Source of the DNA: Psettodes erumei
Lineage: Eukaryota > Chordata > Actinopteri > Pleuronectiformes > Psettodidae
Assembly: GCA_016785225.1 (NCBI GenBank)
Contig: JAFBJZ010000740.1
Coordinates: forward strand, 186,001-250,000
Reading direction: 5' to 3'
DNA: 64,000 nucleotides
Below are positions 36,380 through 46,844 of this stretch, in pieces (position 1 is the first letter of the stretch; each line of letters opens with the position of its first letter). The translations under genes were made by a program, and so were the position numbers. Under the pieces are notes generated by a model, which was not told the origin of the DNA, searched no databases, and was given only the letters and a program-made list of their open reading frames with translations.

Positions 36380-37400
36380 TAAATGTGTACATGATGCTTT
36401 GGCCATTCATTTCAGCTGCAGGAGGAGTGTTCTCTCACACTTGCTGCCATCAGGCTGGTTGAGGGGTCATGCGATCCCACCTGTGGAAAGTTTCACAGTG
36501 AACAGACTTTTATCTGGCAGATGTCTGGATTTATTTGATCCCTCAGACCAGATTGGAGATGTACAGCTGACAAACTCACACTGTGTTGTCAAATTTTTGG
36601 ATAAAGTGTTGCTCTTTTCCCATGTTTCATTCAGTTGTGTTGATGTTTACATATTTAATAGCAGGGGTCTGTCTCTCAACACAGAACATAAAGTACGGAA
36701 GTTATTACAAGTCGCACTTAAGGAAACGCAATTTGGGGTGATAAACAAAAGGGGCAACAACTAGTAACGATGATTGCTAATGCTTCCTACCCATCAGGAG
36801 GGCTTAAGTGTATCAGCTGAGACTGAAGTTTTACTGGACTGCAATTGTGGTGATGTGCAGAGAAGAAGAGCTGCATTAAAGACAATGGTGGACACACGCT
36901 GATCACACAGTGGCTCTTCTTGTTTGTTGTTGGGACAGTAATAGACTATGTGGGTCACATTATGGAAGGAGCTGTATTCACCACCTCAGTGGATCACCTG
37001 CTCAAGGGATATCAAACACCAAATCTCATGTCCAAATGTCTTTTTTTTTATTACTGCTTTCACACGGATTTGAACCACCTCTCCATATACAATTTAAGGG
37101 AAAAACGGATCTTATTAAACATCTATTTCGTTTGGCACAATATTAGATAAAATGTTAAAACGTCTTTGTAGTACCGGAATGCGGAAGTGGCCCTCCCATG
37201 AGATAATGATATCATAAGTGGCCCCGAGCCAGTTTGAGAAAACGATCCGTCCACCTCACAGCATGCGGTGTCGTCCTCTCACCGATAGGTGGCAGACGGA
37301 CCCCGCATGAAGGGGAGGCCTTTCGAGCTGTCCCGTCTGTCCGCAGTCACTCGGGCAGCCAAGTGGACTGGAGTAAAAGCCACTGACACACAAGTTGGGG
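36380..37400. other. Intergenic spacer, nothing firmly identified
   Basis: Contains a short + strand open stretch at 36920-37150 with a hydrophobic start (FVVGTVIDYVGHIMEG), but I recognise neither it nor any exon structure around it. Confidence 0.5.
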
Positions 37401-37620
37401 CGTTTACCATCCCGGAGAAGAACCGGAAGTTAAGGCGGGACTTCCGGTCCGTAACCACGACGACGCAAGCTTTGTAGAAAATGGCTCCTCGTGAAGCGTC
37501 CAGGCGCTGGTGCGGCAGCGTACGACTCAGTGGCAGTGTGAGAAGTGCGACGCGGTCAGAATAATGTCAGAGCGGTTAGTTCAACCACCGGATTAGCCAC
37601 CGACATTTTCTTTCGTTAGC
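37401..37620 (+). promoter_or_regulatory. dync2i2 promoter with paired ETS sites
   Basis: A CpG-rich stretch before the start codon. ACCGGAAGT at 37422-37430 and its inverted copy GACTTCCGGT at 37439-37448 are canonical ETS/GABP cores facing each other. No TATA box was seen. Confidence 0.55.
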
Positions 37621-38294
37621 ATGTTTAGTGACGAAGCCCTGGACGCGGTGAGCGTCCGCTCGCTGTGGAGGAAGTCCCGGCAGTCGGAGCAGGAGTCGGT
37701 ACGTCATCTCTGTCCGCGTCGGGCACACTGTGGCTCCTCTCAACCGCGTAACCTGTCCAATCTGTCCCATGCATCGCAGAAGCAACGCGCTACAGCTAGC
37801 CGTCGCAAGCTAACGTCAGCGGACACGTCGTGTTCAGACTAGTGATGAGAAGTTCGGCTCTTTTGGCTTGTCTCCCAAAGAAGAGCCAGCTCTTTCAACT
37901 CCTGAACGGCTCTTAATTTAGGATATTTTGTAGGCCTATATTTTACCATGTCTTTGGAAAATTTTTGATTATACTTTTAATTTATTTATAATTTTAAATT
38001 AAGAGCCGTTCAGGAGTCGAAAGAGCCGGCTCTTCTTTGGGAGCCGAGCCAAAAGAGCTGAACTTCCGTTCACTAGTTCAGACGTCGCTCTGTAACGTAA
38101 CACACAAAATAAGTCAGTAACTTCACAAGATCGAGATGCTCTAGTTGAATACGAGGTGGATTCATTAGTAACGTACAGCGTGTTTGTTCAGACTAATGTA
38201 ATGTAATGTAATAACTAATTATGTACAGTTGACACACCCCCAAATCAAAACAAAACATGTAAAATAAGATAATCCTTCATCAGTACTTATATTA

Positions 38295-38344
<50 letters not shown>

Positions 38345-41300
38345 CCTACCTAACTACCTACCTACCTACCTATCTATCACTATCTTATCACTGAAGTGAA
38401 GCATTCCTATGCACTGACTTAAACCAAATTAATGGTGGATTTCACAACTGTGATTTTATTTGCTCTTGTTTCAGAGAGGCTGTCAGACCAGAGCGCTGCA
38501 CAGCGCTGAGGCAGAGACCCAGACCAGGTCCACCAGCATCAGCTGTACCCAGACAGACCCACAGGACCAGACCGCAGAGCAGCTCCCACAACAGAACCTC
38601 GGCGAGCCGGAGCCGGAGCCAGCCGGCCTGAAGGACTTCCTGCAGCGGGTCGAGGCGGTGGTCATCAGAGAGCTGGTCAGAAACGCCAGGAGTCATGCCT
38701 TCGACGGCTTCCAGGTGAACTGGGGCGATCCCAGTCGCATGGTGAGCAGGACCGACCAGTGAGGAGGCGTCGCCGTATTTTTGCGGAGGAAGTATGCTGT
38801 GCATGAGGCTGCTCTTCTGTGATTTCAGGTTTCACGCCTCCACTGCCTTCAACATCCCATCGCTCAGGAGAGAGGCCTTCATGTAACGAGCCTGTCCTGG
38901 AGTTGCACAGGCTCAGTTATTGCCTGTGCATATGGCCGGTATGATTTCAACTCTGTATGCGAACAAACCCGTAGCTCCACTGAGGACGATCCAGGATGTC
39001 TTCACCTCACTGCGGTCGCTTAAAACAGAAAGCAGAGACGGTGCTTGAGGTGAGCTGGCACGCCTTGTTTGTTTTTGCGGGCAGGATTGATGATGGATGC
39101 TGGAACACGGAGGGGTCGTACGTTTGCGCGTGGAACCTGGACCGTCGAGGCCTGAGCCCCAGACAAGCCGACCTGGTCGTCGACGTTCCCGCCGCGGTCA
39201 CCGCTCTGTGCTGTCACCCCAGCCGGCCCGCCCTCATCACAGGTACGACGGACGAAGCACAGAATCACGTCAGCTCAGATGTCCGGTCCGACTGGAGGGT
39301 TTGTAACTACTCTCTGCCCTGGTACATTACCAACTATTCTGTAGAAGACCTAAGACCTGTTCTTCACCTGTGCTTAACTAATCCAGTTTCATAGGGCAGG
39401 TCAGTGGTGTGGGGTTTGGGACCTGCTATTATTTCAACTCTCATTACTCCAAGATGTTTTTACCAAGGTACAGTATGTTTGTCAGAGTAGAGCTCATTGT
39501 GCGTGTGCTGTGGGTGCAGGGGGTCTGTACAGTGGAGAGGTGCTGGTCTGGGACACCAGTCGGACTCAGGACCCGGTGTTGGCCCAAACTGGGATGTCAG
39601 CAGACAGCCACAGGGAGCCCGTCTATCAGGTGGGCACCACTGCGATGCGGCACTGACAAGGTTTTGTGAACTGACGACATTTTTTGTTAGTTTGTCACTG
39701 TGGAGTCTGCTCGGCCGACTTGAGCGAGGTGAAGCGAAAGATCGATTTCGTCTGACCGGTGTGCGCAGGTTGCCTGGGTACCCCTGCAGAAGAAAGGGGA
39801 GTTCGGGGTGCTGAGCGCCAGCTCGGGAGGCAGGGTGCTGCTGTGGACGGTGGACGCGGACCAGGGCCAGTTCATCCTGAACGCTGCATACGCCTTGGCA
39901 GGACAGCAGGTCCCCCACAGCAGCAGCGTCAGCTTCAAGGTGAGCTGAAACACGGAGGAGTTGTCGGTCCACCCGGTCAGAGGGAAGATTAAACGAGACC
40001 CGAAAAAAAAAAAAAACGTAAGGTGGCTCAACTTTCAAAACAAGAGTCCCAAACAGGTGACAGCAGGTCATCAAAATAAAAGCATGCACAGTTATGGCAG
40101 CGGACCACAAGTCTCTGACCTTGGTCAGGTTTTGAAAATAAAGGTGGGGGCTTTCAACGAGGCCAGATATTTCAAAATAAAAGCCTTGCCGGGAATCGTT
40201 GTAATGGGTCAAAAATTAAAACAGAAATCTCAAAAATAAATGGGTAAATCAAAAACGTCCACGAACGCTCCTGTAGCATACTCACTGGTTTATTCTCTTA
40301 TGTGGTCGTACAAAAAAACGATTTTGCTTGTTTTTGTAACAGGAAATGCATTGGCACAGATCAGGTGGAGACTTCAGAATGTCACTGTCACTTAGAGAAA
40401 TTAAAATCTTTCCAAATGTTTACTGCTTATTGCAGTTTGTCACTTTTCAACACGCAGTTACAGTTGAGTGTTGCCCACAGGCCCGAGGCAGCAGCGCTGT
40501 GGGTGTCACCTCCCTGGCTCTGTCTCCCTGGGACTCTGACACCTTCCTCGTGGGCTCCGAGGGCGGCCTCCTGCTCAGGTGCTCCTTCTCCTCCAAGACG
40601 CCGGCCGCTGCGCCCTCTGAGGGCCACAGCGTGACCCCGAGGGCCCCGGCGGTCTTCTCCTTCAGGCCCTGCAGCGGCCCCATCCACTCCATCCACTGCT
40701 CCCCTTTCCACAGGTGACGGCGCCACGCGCAGTCCAAACACGTGATCACGTCATCACGGAAGCGATCGGCAGTCACTTTACCCACGATCCGCTTTGTCTT
40801 GTCCCGTGTTGGGTGCAGGAACCTGTTTGTGAGCGCGGGGACCGACGGCCTGGCCCATCTGCATTCGATGCTGCAGGCCGACCCGCTCCTGTCGCTCCGG
40901 GTCTCTGACTCCTACGTGTTTCAGGTGCAGTGGTCTCCAACCAGACCGCTGGTTTTTGCTGCAGCCACGGGACAAGGTACGTCATCTTTACGTGGTACAG
41001 CTGTGGGCTCAAAGCTGGGTTCGTGCACGCGCCACATCAGATTCAGTGCGTGAGGGTGCATGCATCAGCTCACCCGTGAGTTTACATAACACGCTGTCCA
41101 GCGGGGGTCAGCAGATCTGACGCAACCACAGAGAAGAGAGCCAGGTTATAGGTCGACACTTGCGTCATATGTTTACATGTGTGTAAATGATGAACGTCAC
41201 GTGCAGGGCGGGCATCTGACGAGCTCACTGCGAAGGCACAAACTCCTAACCTCTCAACGTAAAACTTAAAAGATTTAATTAAGCGGAGTACACAGAACAG

Positions 41301-42435
41301 TGATACGAAAATGTCAACACGTGTGTGTGAGATAGTCTGAGAATAATATGCCATAAAAACACAAAAAATGTCATAGTACGCTGTTTCATTGAAAACTTGC
41401 ATATAACAAAATGCATATATATGTAATAATATATATATGCAAATATTTTTTATAGTTATATGTGTATGTCATAAAATAACTGTGATATATGTCCTCAAAA
41501 TGTCACAGTAAATGTTTTAAAAATGCAAATAATGTCATAGTATGCTGTTGAAAGTGAAACTTCATAGTATACTATGTCATAAAAATGCCAAAAAAATGAT
41601 GTAATAAATAAATGATGTAAAAACTCAAATCAATGTCATAGTATATGTTAGATAAACACAGAAATAATCAAAGAATAAGTAGAATATGTCTCAAAAATGA
41701 CAAAGTATGGGAGAGACTACAACAAAAACGACACAGGATTGGAACCCAGCCATTTGGGCAGGGTTCCATTACTGTTTCTTTTAATTCCAGTACTTTTAAA
41801 CAACACAGTATTGGCACAATAAATCAACTTGTTGACAAAACGTGAATTCTTGCATATATAAGATTTGACTCAGTAAAATAATCCTCCCGAGGGTCTGATA
41901 CAGTCTGTGTGCTCCACGTTAAACATCCCTGACAGCAACGGTCGCTAAGAATCAAATAGTCCCATCAAGTTCTGTTAGACATGCCTCAGGTCATTTTTGA
42001 GCCACTGATAGAAAAGTGGTATAGTTATACAAAAACTATTATTCTTAAAAATTAGTTAAATTGGAATTTTGGATGGCGTGATGTAAAAAATGTGTTTTCT
42101 GAAGAATCTGAAAATACGAATTTTCATCATTTTCATCTTTAACAAACTTATGCATCTCAGGGTTAACCGCAGTGTCACGTGCGCCCTCTCTTCCAGGTGA
42201 GGTGCAGATCTTCGACCTGGGTCGCAGGTCCCTGAGACCGGCGGCCACCATCGACGGCGGGGGCGCGGGCCGAGCCGCTACGTGCTTGGCCTTCAATGGC
42301 CGGAGCCCTCGGCTGCTGGCGGTGGGGAACGCAGACGGGACGGTCGGCATTTGGCGGCTGAGCGCCGATTTCACGGAGCAGGGCCCCAGGGAGCTCGGCC
42401 AGCTGGAGCGGATAGCCAATCAGGCTGCAGAGTGA
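37621..42435 (+). CDS. dync2i2: Cytoplasmic dynein 2 intermediate chain 2 (WDR34), complete in 9 exons
   Basis: Exons 37621-37698, 38475-38741, 38829-38938, 39085-39242, 39520-39629, 39769-39939, 40481-40713, 40819-40976 and 42197-42435 join to 507 residues. The protein is an intermediate chain of the dynein-2 motor that drives retrograde intraflagellar transport in cilia. The N-terminal part is disordered and contains SISCTQTDPQ, a TQT motif of the kind that binds LC8 light chains. The conserved FLQRVEAVVIRELVRNARSHAFDGFQVNW block comes next (exon 2, residues about 81-109). The rest is a WD40 propeller with repeated blades such as YVCAWNLDRR, GEVLVWDTSR, GGRVLLWTVD, SAGTDGLAHLHSML and NADGTVGIWRL. 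It ends with TEQGPRELGQLERIANQAAE, very like the mammalian terminus. Confidence 0.96.
37840..38075. mobile_element. hAT-type MITE in dync2i2 intron 1
   Basis: Long inverted repeats start TAGTGATGAGAAGTTC (left) and, on the other strand, TAGTGAACGGAAGTTC (right), and both continue GCTCTTTTGGC-like. It is flanked by a perfect 8-bp direct repeat, GTTCAGAC, at 37832-37839 and 38076-38083. The 8-bp duplication and the TAGTGA terminus are hAT hallmarks. Confidence 0.9.
38294..38380. repeat. (ATCT)n microsatellite passing into (CTAC)n
   Basis: About 50 bp of pure tetranucleotide repeat followed by ACCT-type variants, in dync2i2 intron 1. Confidence 0.95.
41335..41720. repeat. Degenerate AT-rich satellite, block C, in dync2i2 intron 8
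   Basis: Units such as TGTCATAGTATGCTGTT, CATAGTATACTATGTCAT and AAAAATGCCAAAAAAATG match the unit of blocks A and B more than 11 kb away. Confidence 0.8.
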
Positions 42436-42518
42436 GAATGCCTCACCTGGGACGGATCGCCGCCGCGCAGGACAGAAAAAAAAGAGCGAGACCGAGTTTC
42501 CAGTTCGAACCAGAAGCG

Positions 42519-42527
42519 TTTATTAAA
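42519..42527. terminator. Shared bidirectional poly(A) signal of dync2i2 and sptan1
   Basis: The sequence TTTATTAAA reads ATTAAA on + (42522-42527, 87 bases after the dync2i2 stop) and AATAAA on - (42519-42524, about 300 bases after the sptan1 stop). It is the first signal-like hexamer found for either gene. Confidence 0.55.
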
Positions 42528-42826
42528 GCACACTGCAGTTTCAAAGGTGTTGTTCCCACATTATTGTCACTATGAGGTTCTTATCGCATCATCATCGAAA
42601 GCACAAGCTAAAACAGCTAAAACAATCACATTTAAATGCAGACAGATCAGGCCGCTATGCTATCAGCACAAAGTTTAGGGGAGAGCGAGATAAATAGAGG
42701 AGAGAGAGTTGTTATTAGTGAGGATTCCTAGTGCCACAATCATGCAGTTTCAGCCGTGTGTTCGTGTTGAAGTGCGTGAGGGGTGGGGAAAAAACGCGTC
42801 CCGATTGGTCACTGGCGGGCGAGGGA

Positions 42827-43546
42827 TCAGTTGACGAAGAGCGAGCGGGTGAACTCGACGAAGTCGAAAGCCGACGGCAGCTCGCGGCCCTTGCTGTCGA
42901 GGTACGGCTTCATGTGTGAGAGGCAGTAGTCGGCCTGCTCCTTGGTCAGGTTCTGAAAGGAGGAGGGCGCAGTTAGATGGTGAAGGGGCGAAGCCGCGAT
43001 CGCGCTGCCGTGACGCCGCCAGCGAACCCGCCTCACCTGGTAGAGCTCTTCTTTGGTGACGTAGGGCTTGTTCTCGGTGCTGAGGGCCCGGAAGGCGCTC
43101 TCTATCTCCTCGCTGGACTTGACGTTCTCCGTCTCGCGGCTGATCATGAACGCCATGTATTCCTGCAACGACACGTTGCCGTCCCTGCACAGACGAGATC
43201 GCTCGCGGTTAGGCGACGCCAACAGAGTCAAACGCAAACGGTTTTCGCGAACGCGCGGCACACCTGTTGGGATCGACAGTATCGAGTATGGCCTCGAACT
43301 CGGGATCGGGTTCTCCTTCTTCCACCATGGGCAGGTCGTAGCCCAGCGAGCGCAGACACGACTTGAACTCCTGGTGGTTCAGACGGCCCGACTTCTCCTT
43401 GTCGAAGTGCCTGCGGAGAGAGGGGGAGGCGGGCGTGAGGATGCCGCTCGGTCCGGTCGGACGCGGAAGCGCAGCGCGCCGGCGCCACTTACTTAAACAT
43501 CATGCTGAACTCCTTCAGCGCCTCCTCCGTCACTCCGGTGGTGTTC
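42827..43546 (-). CDS. sptan1: sptan1 exons 52-55: C-terminal EF-hand domain
   Basis: Exons 43493-43546, 43264-43410, 43037-43184 and 42827-42952. Two calcium-binding loops are intact: DKEKSGRLNHQEF and DPNRDGNVSLQEY. They are followed by two degenerate EF hands ending in SAFDFVEFTRSLFVN. The domain regulates spectrin binding to actin near the beta-chain CH domains. The running count is 55 coding exons. Confidence 0.97.
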
Positions 43547-46500
43547 CTGGAACAAAAAGGGAAGGGGAGGTGAGCCGAGTCGTGTTGCGTCTACAGCAGC
43601 AACGTGCCTGCGGGCGCGACCTGAAGCGAAGCCGCGTACCTGGCCTGGATCTGTTGCTCCAGGTTGTGCTGCATCCTCATTCCCAGCTGGTCCAGCTGGT
43701 CCCACTGCTGGGCCAGGCCCACCGTGCTGTGCTCTGTGTACTTGTTGTCCAAGATCAGCGCTTCCTCCATCGCCGCGCCCAGATCCTCAATCTTCTTCAG
43801 CTGGCTGCGCATGGCCCGGATCTCCTGGTGCTTACGCTGCACGCACGCAGACCAACACAAACGGTCACGCGGTGCACGCCTGCTACGCCAAGCGCTACAC
43901 CCGAGCGCTGCAAACTGCCGTATTTACCTTGGTGGCCTCCAGCTGGGATTCCAGGGTACCAGACTCTTCCACCATGCACGACCTGACGGCGACAGGAAGT
44001 GGCGTTAGATGGGACGCGGCGCGGAACGCTCCCGCCACACACACACACACACACGCTGTTAAGGAAGACGCATTCTCTCCCAGCGCTCTAAGGAACCCTC
44101 ATCAGTGCCGCTACACCTTTGAGGGCGGAGCCAAAACTCTACAGGTGACCCAACCCATGCAAGGTTAGGGCTCCTGCGCACGGGGCGCTAACTAGCATTA
44201 GTAGCTCGCCAAGATGAGAGTCAGTTCTGTGTTACGGGGGAGGAACGGTGCACCATGCCGTCACCGCACGCGTGCACGAAAGCAGGCGAGCCAATGGGAT
44301 TCAGTGCAAAGTACTGTGTGAGTACTTAGTAAGTACTGTGTGAATACTGTGCAGCTTCCCTCCCCGAAGTGCACCCCGTTAACGGCTGAGCGTTAGTGCC
44401 GTGGTGCGTTTAGACCGAGGTGCAAGGGGGGTCACGCGGCCCTCACACGGTGTGGGTCAGGGGAAAGCGGGGGAAAAAAAAGCAGGGCAAGGCCTGAGAG
44501 AGGTTGACCTTCCGGAAAGATCATCAGCAACTTGGTACTGATGGACACAGATAACCCGGCGATAGGCTATGCTATTCAGAGAGAGGATGGGAGGAGCAGA
44601 TATTAGACATCAGACAAGAACGTGGAGGGAAAAAACACACGTTTAAAGGAAAAACACGTCCGACAGGGCTCGATCGTTCACACACACACACACACACACC
44701 ATCATCTCATCACGCACGGGTCACACAGCCAAACACTCGGGAAAAAAAAAAGAAAAAGAAAAGAGAAAGTGATATTAACCCATCCAGAAGATACGTCCTG
44801 ATTAGCAGAGTGATCCCGAGCGCCGGCGAGGACGGAGCAGGAGAGGGGGAGAGAGACAAATACACGTTAGCAAACATGAGGCAACAGGACGGCGCCGGTG
44901 GAAGCCGCAGACAGCGCAGGTCGGCGTCGGCGCGCGCGCTCCCACTTCTACCTGGTCTCCTGCAGCCACTGGTGGAAGGCGTTGGCGTGCTGTGCGAACT
45001 CCTGACGCAGCTTGTCGTTCTCCTCCTGCCTCCTCTGCTCCTTCTGCAGCTCCAGCTCTCGCTCCTGCGCGGCGAGGTGGACAGCGTTAGCGCGCGACTG
45101 ACAACTACACAACACGTCATAACGGTCGTAACATGGTGAGCGTGTGAAGCGCAGGTAGGCCGTCTGAGTGTAACGCTTGTTGCCGAGACCTTGATGATCT
45201 TCTGCAGGTTCCTCCAGGTCTCCTCCAGGGCCTCCATGGTGAACCAGGTGTAGGGGTTGGACACCACCTGGTAGCTCTTGATCTGCTGGTCCAGCTCAGC
45301 CAGCTGGTTGAAGTCGGCCTGTGCCGAGCTCAGCGATGACCGGAAGGCCTCGTGGGCCTCGCGGAGCGCCCGGATCTCCTCCAGGGAGTTGCACCTCACC
45401 GGGTCCGTCAGGTCTTCCTCGGCGTTCTCGAACCAGCTGTTGAAGGCCGACGCCTTCTTGGCGAAGGTCAGGAACAGGTCTTCAACCTGGGTTGGAAAAG
45501 ATGCGAGTCTTAAAAACAAGTCCGACCTGAGCTTCGTGAAGATGCTTCACCTCAGCTGCGTTAAAGCACTTTACCTTTCTGAAGTGCTCCTGAGCCTCCA
45601 GAAGCTTCTTCTTGCGAGCGGCTGAGTTGGACAGCAGCTGGTTCCAGCGCTTCATCAAGGCGGCGTGTCGAGCCTCGATGGCCTTCGACTGGACGTGCTT
45701 GGCGGCCAGCAGCTGGTCCTTCAGGGCCGTGATGTTGGTGATGCCCTCCTGCTGGAAGGCCTGGAGCCCGGCGTCGAACGTCTCCTGCGGGCGGACAAGG
45801 CGTGAGCGGGGGACGGGAGGGGAACGCGGCCCAGGGGGCAGGCGCGGAGCTGCCGCGAGCGTACCTGCTTGGTGAGCAGGGTCTGCACGGAGGACAGGTC
45901 TCTGCCGTAGTCGTCCGTCTTCAGGCTGTTTTCTTTCTCACCTGGACACGGAGATAAAAGTTAGACTGAAGCCAAAGCCTGGACATTGATGCGGCATCAT
46001 GGGTGGATGCCGCGTCGTCTGCGTGCATGCGTACCGATCCAGGACTCCACCACGTCGGCCTTCCAGTTGAACTGCAGGAAGGCGGAGTTCTCGTCCAGCT
46101 TGGCCTTCCTCTGAGCCGCCGCCCTCTCCAGCTCCGCCACTTTGCCTCGCAGGGCCGACATCTTGGCGCTGATGTTGTCCACGTGATGGTTGTTCTGGCG
46201 GGGGGGGGCACACGCACACACAACAAAAAGATCTCAGCAAACCTTCGCTTCCGCGCGGCACAGATCCCTCGGGCACGTTATGCGGGCGACGCCGCTACCT
46301 TCTTGATCAGCTCCTCCCCGTTGGCGCACACGTCGTTGACTCTGTCCCTGTGCACGGTGAAGTCCGTCTCAAACGCTTCGTGCTTCTTCAGCAAGCCCTG
46401 TGGGAAAGCAGGTTTCCTTCAGTACAACTCCCCGGCACGGGCTGCAGCTAAAACCCGCCGACGTCACTTCCTGTCACCTGCACGGCCGCCAGCGTGTCCC

Positions 46501-46810
46501 CGTAGTCCTCGCTCCCCACCAGGTTCAACTTCTCGTTAATCCAAGCTTCCTCCTCTTCCACGTTCGCCACAAACTGCTGGTACTCCAGCGACTCCTCCAG
46601 CCTCTGTCCCCTGGGAGCAGACGCACACACGTGAACACAAACACACAGACACACACACACGAGTGTCCGGGCCCAGGCTTACCTCGCTCCAGATAAGTCT
46701 TTCAGCTCCTTCCAGTGGTCCACGAACTGGGCCAGCCTCTGCTGGATCTCCTCCTGGCCGATGGTGTTGTCATCAGACAGCTTCTTCCCCGTGTCCAGCA
46801 CCGACTGGGA

Positions 46811-46844
<34 letters not shown>

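Noticed and set aside
39460..40212. 250-codon minus-strand open frame
   Set aside because: Antisense to dync2i2 exons 5-6 and their introns; no family resemblance.
39960..40240. Repeated CAAAATAAAAGC-like phrases in dync2i2 intron 6
   Set aside because: Two or three imperfect copies only; possibly a short repeat relic, but too little to define an element.
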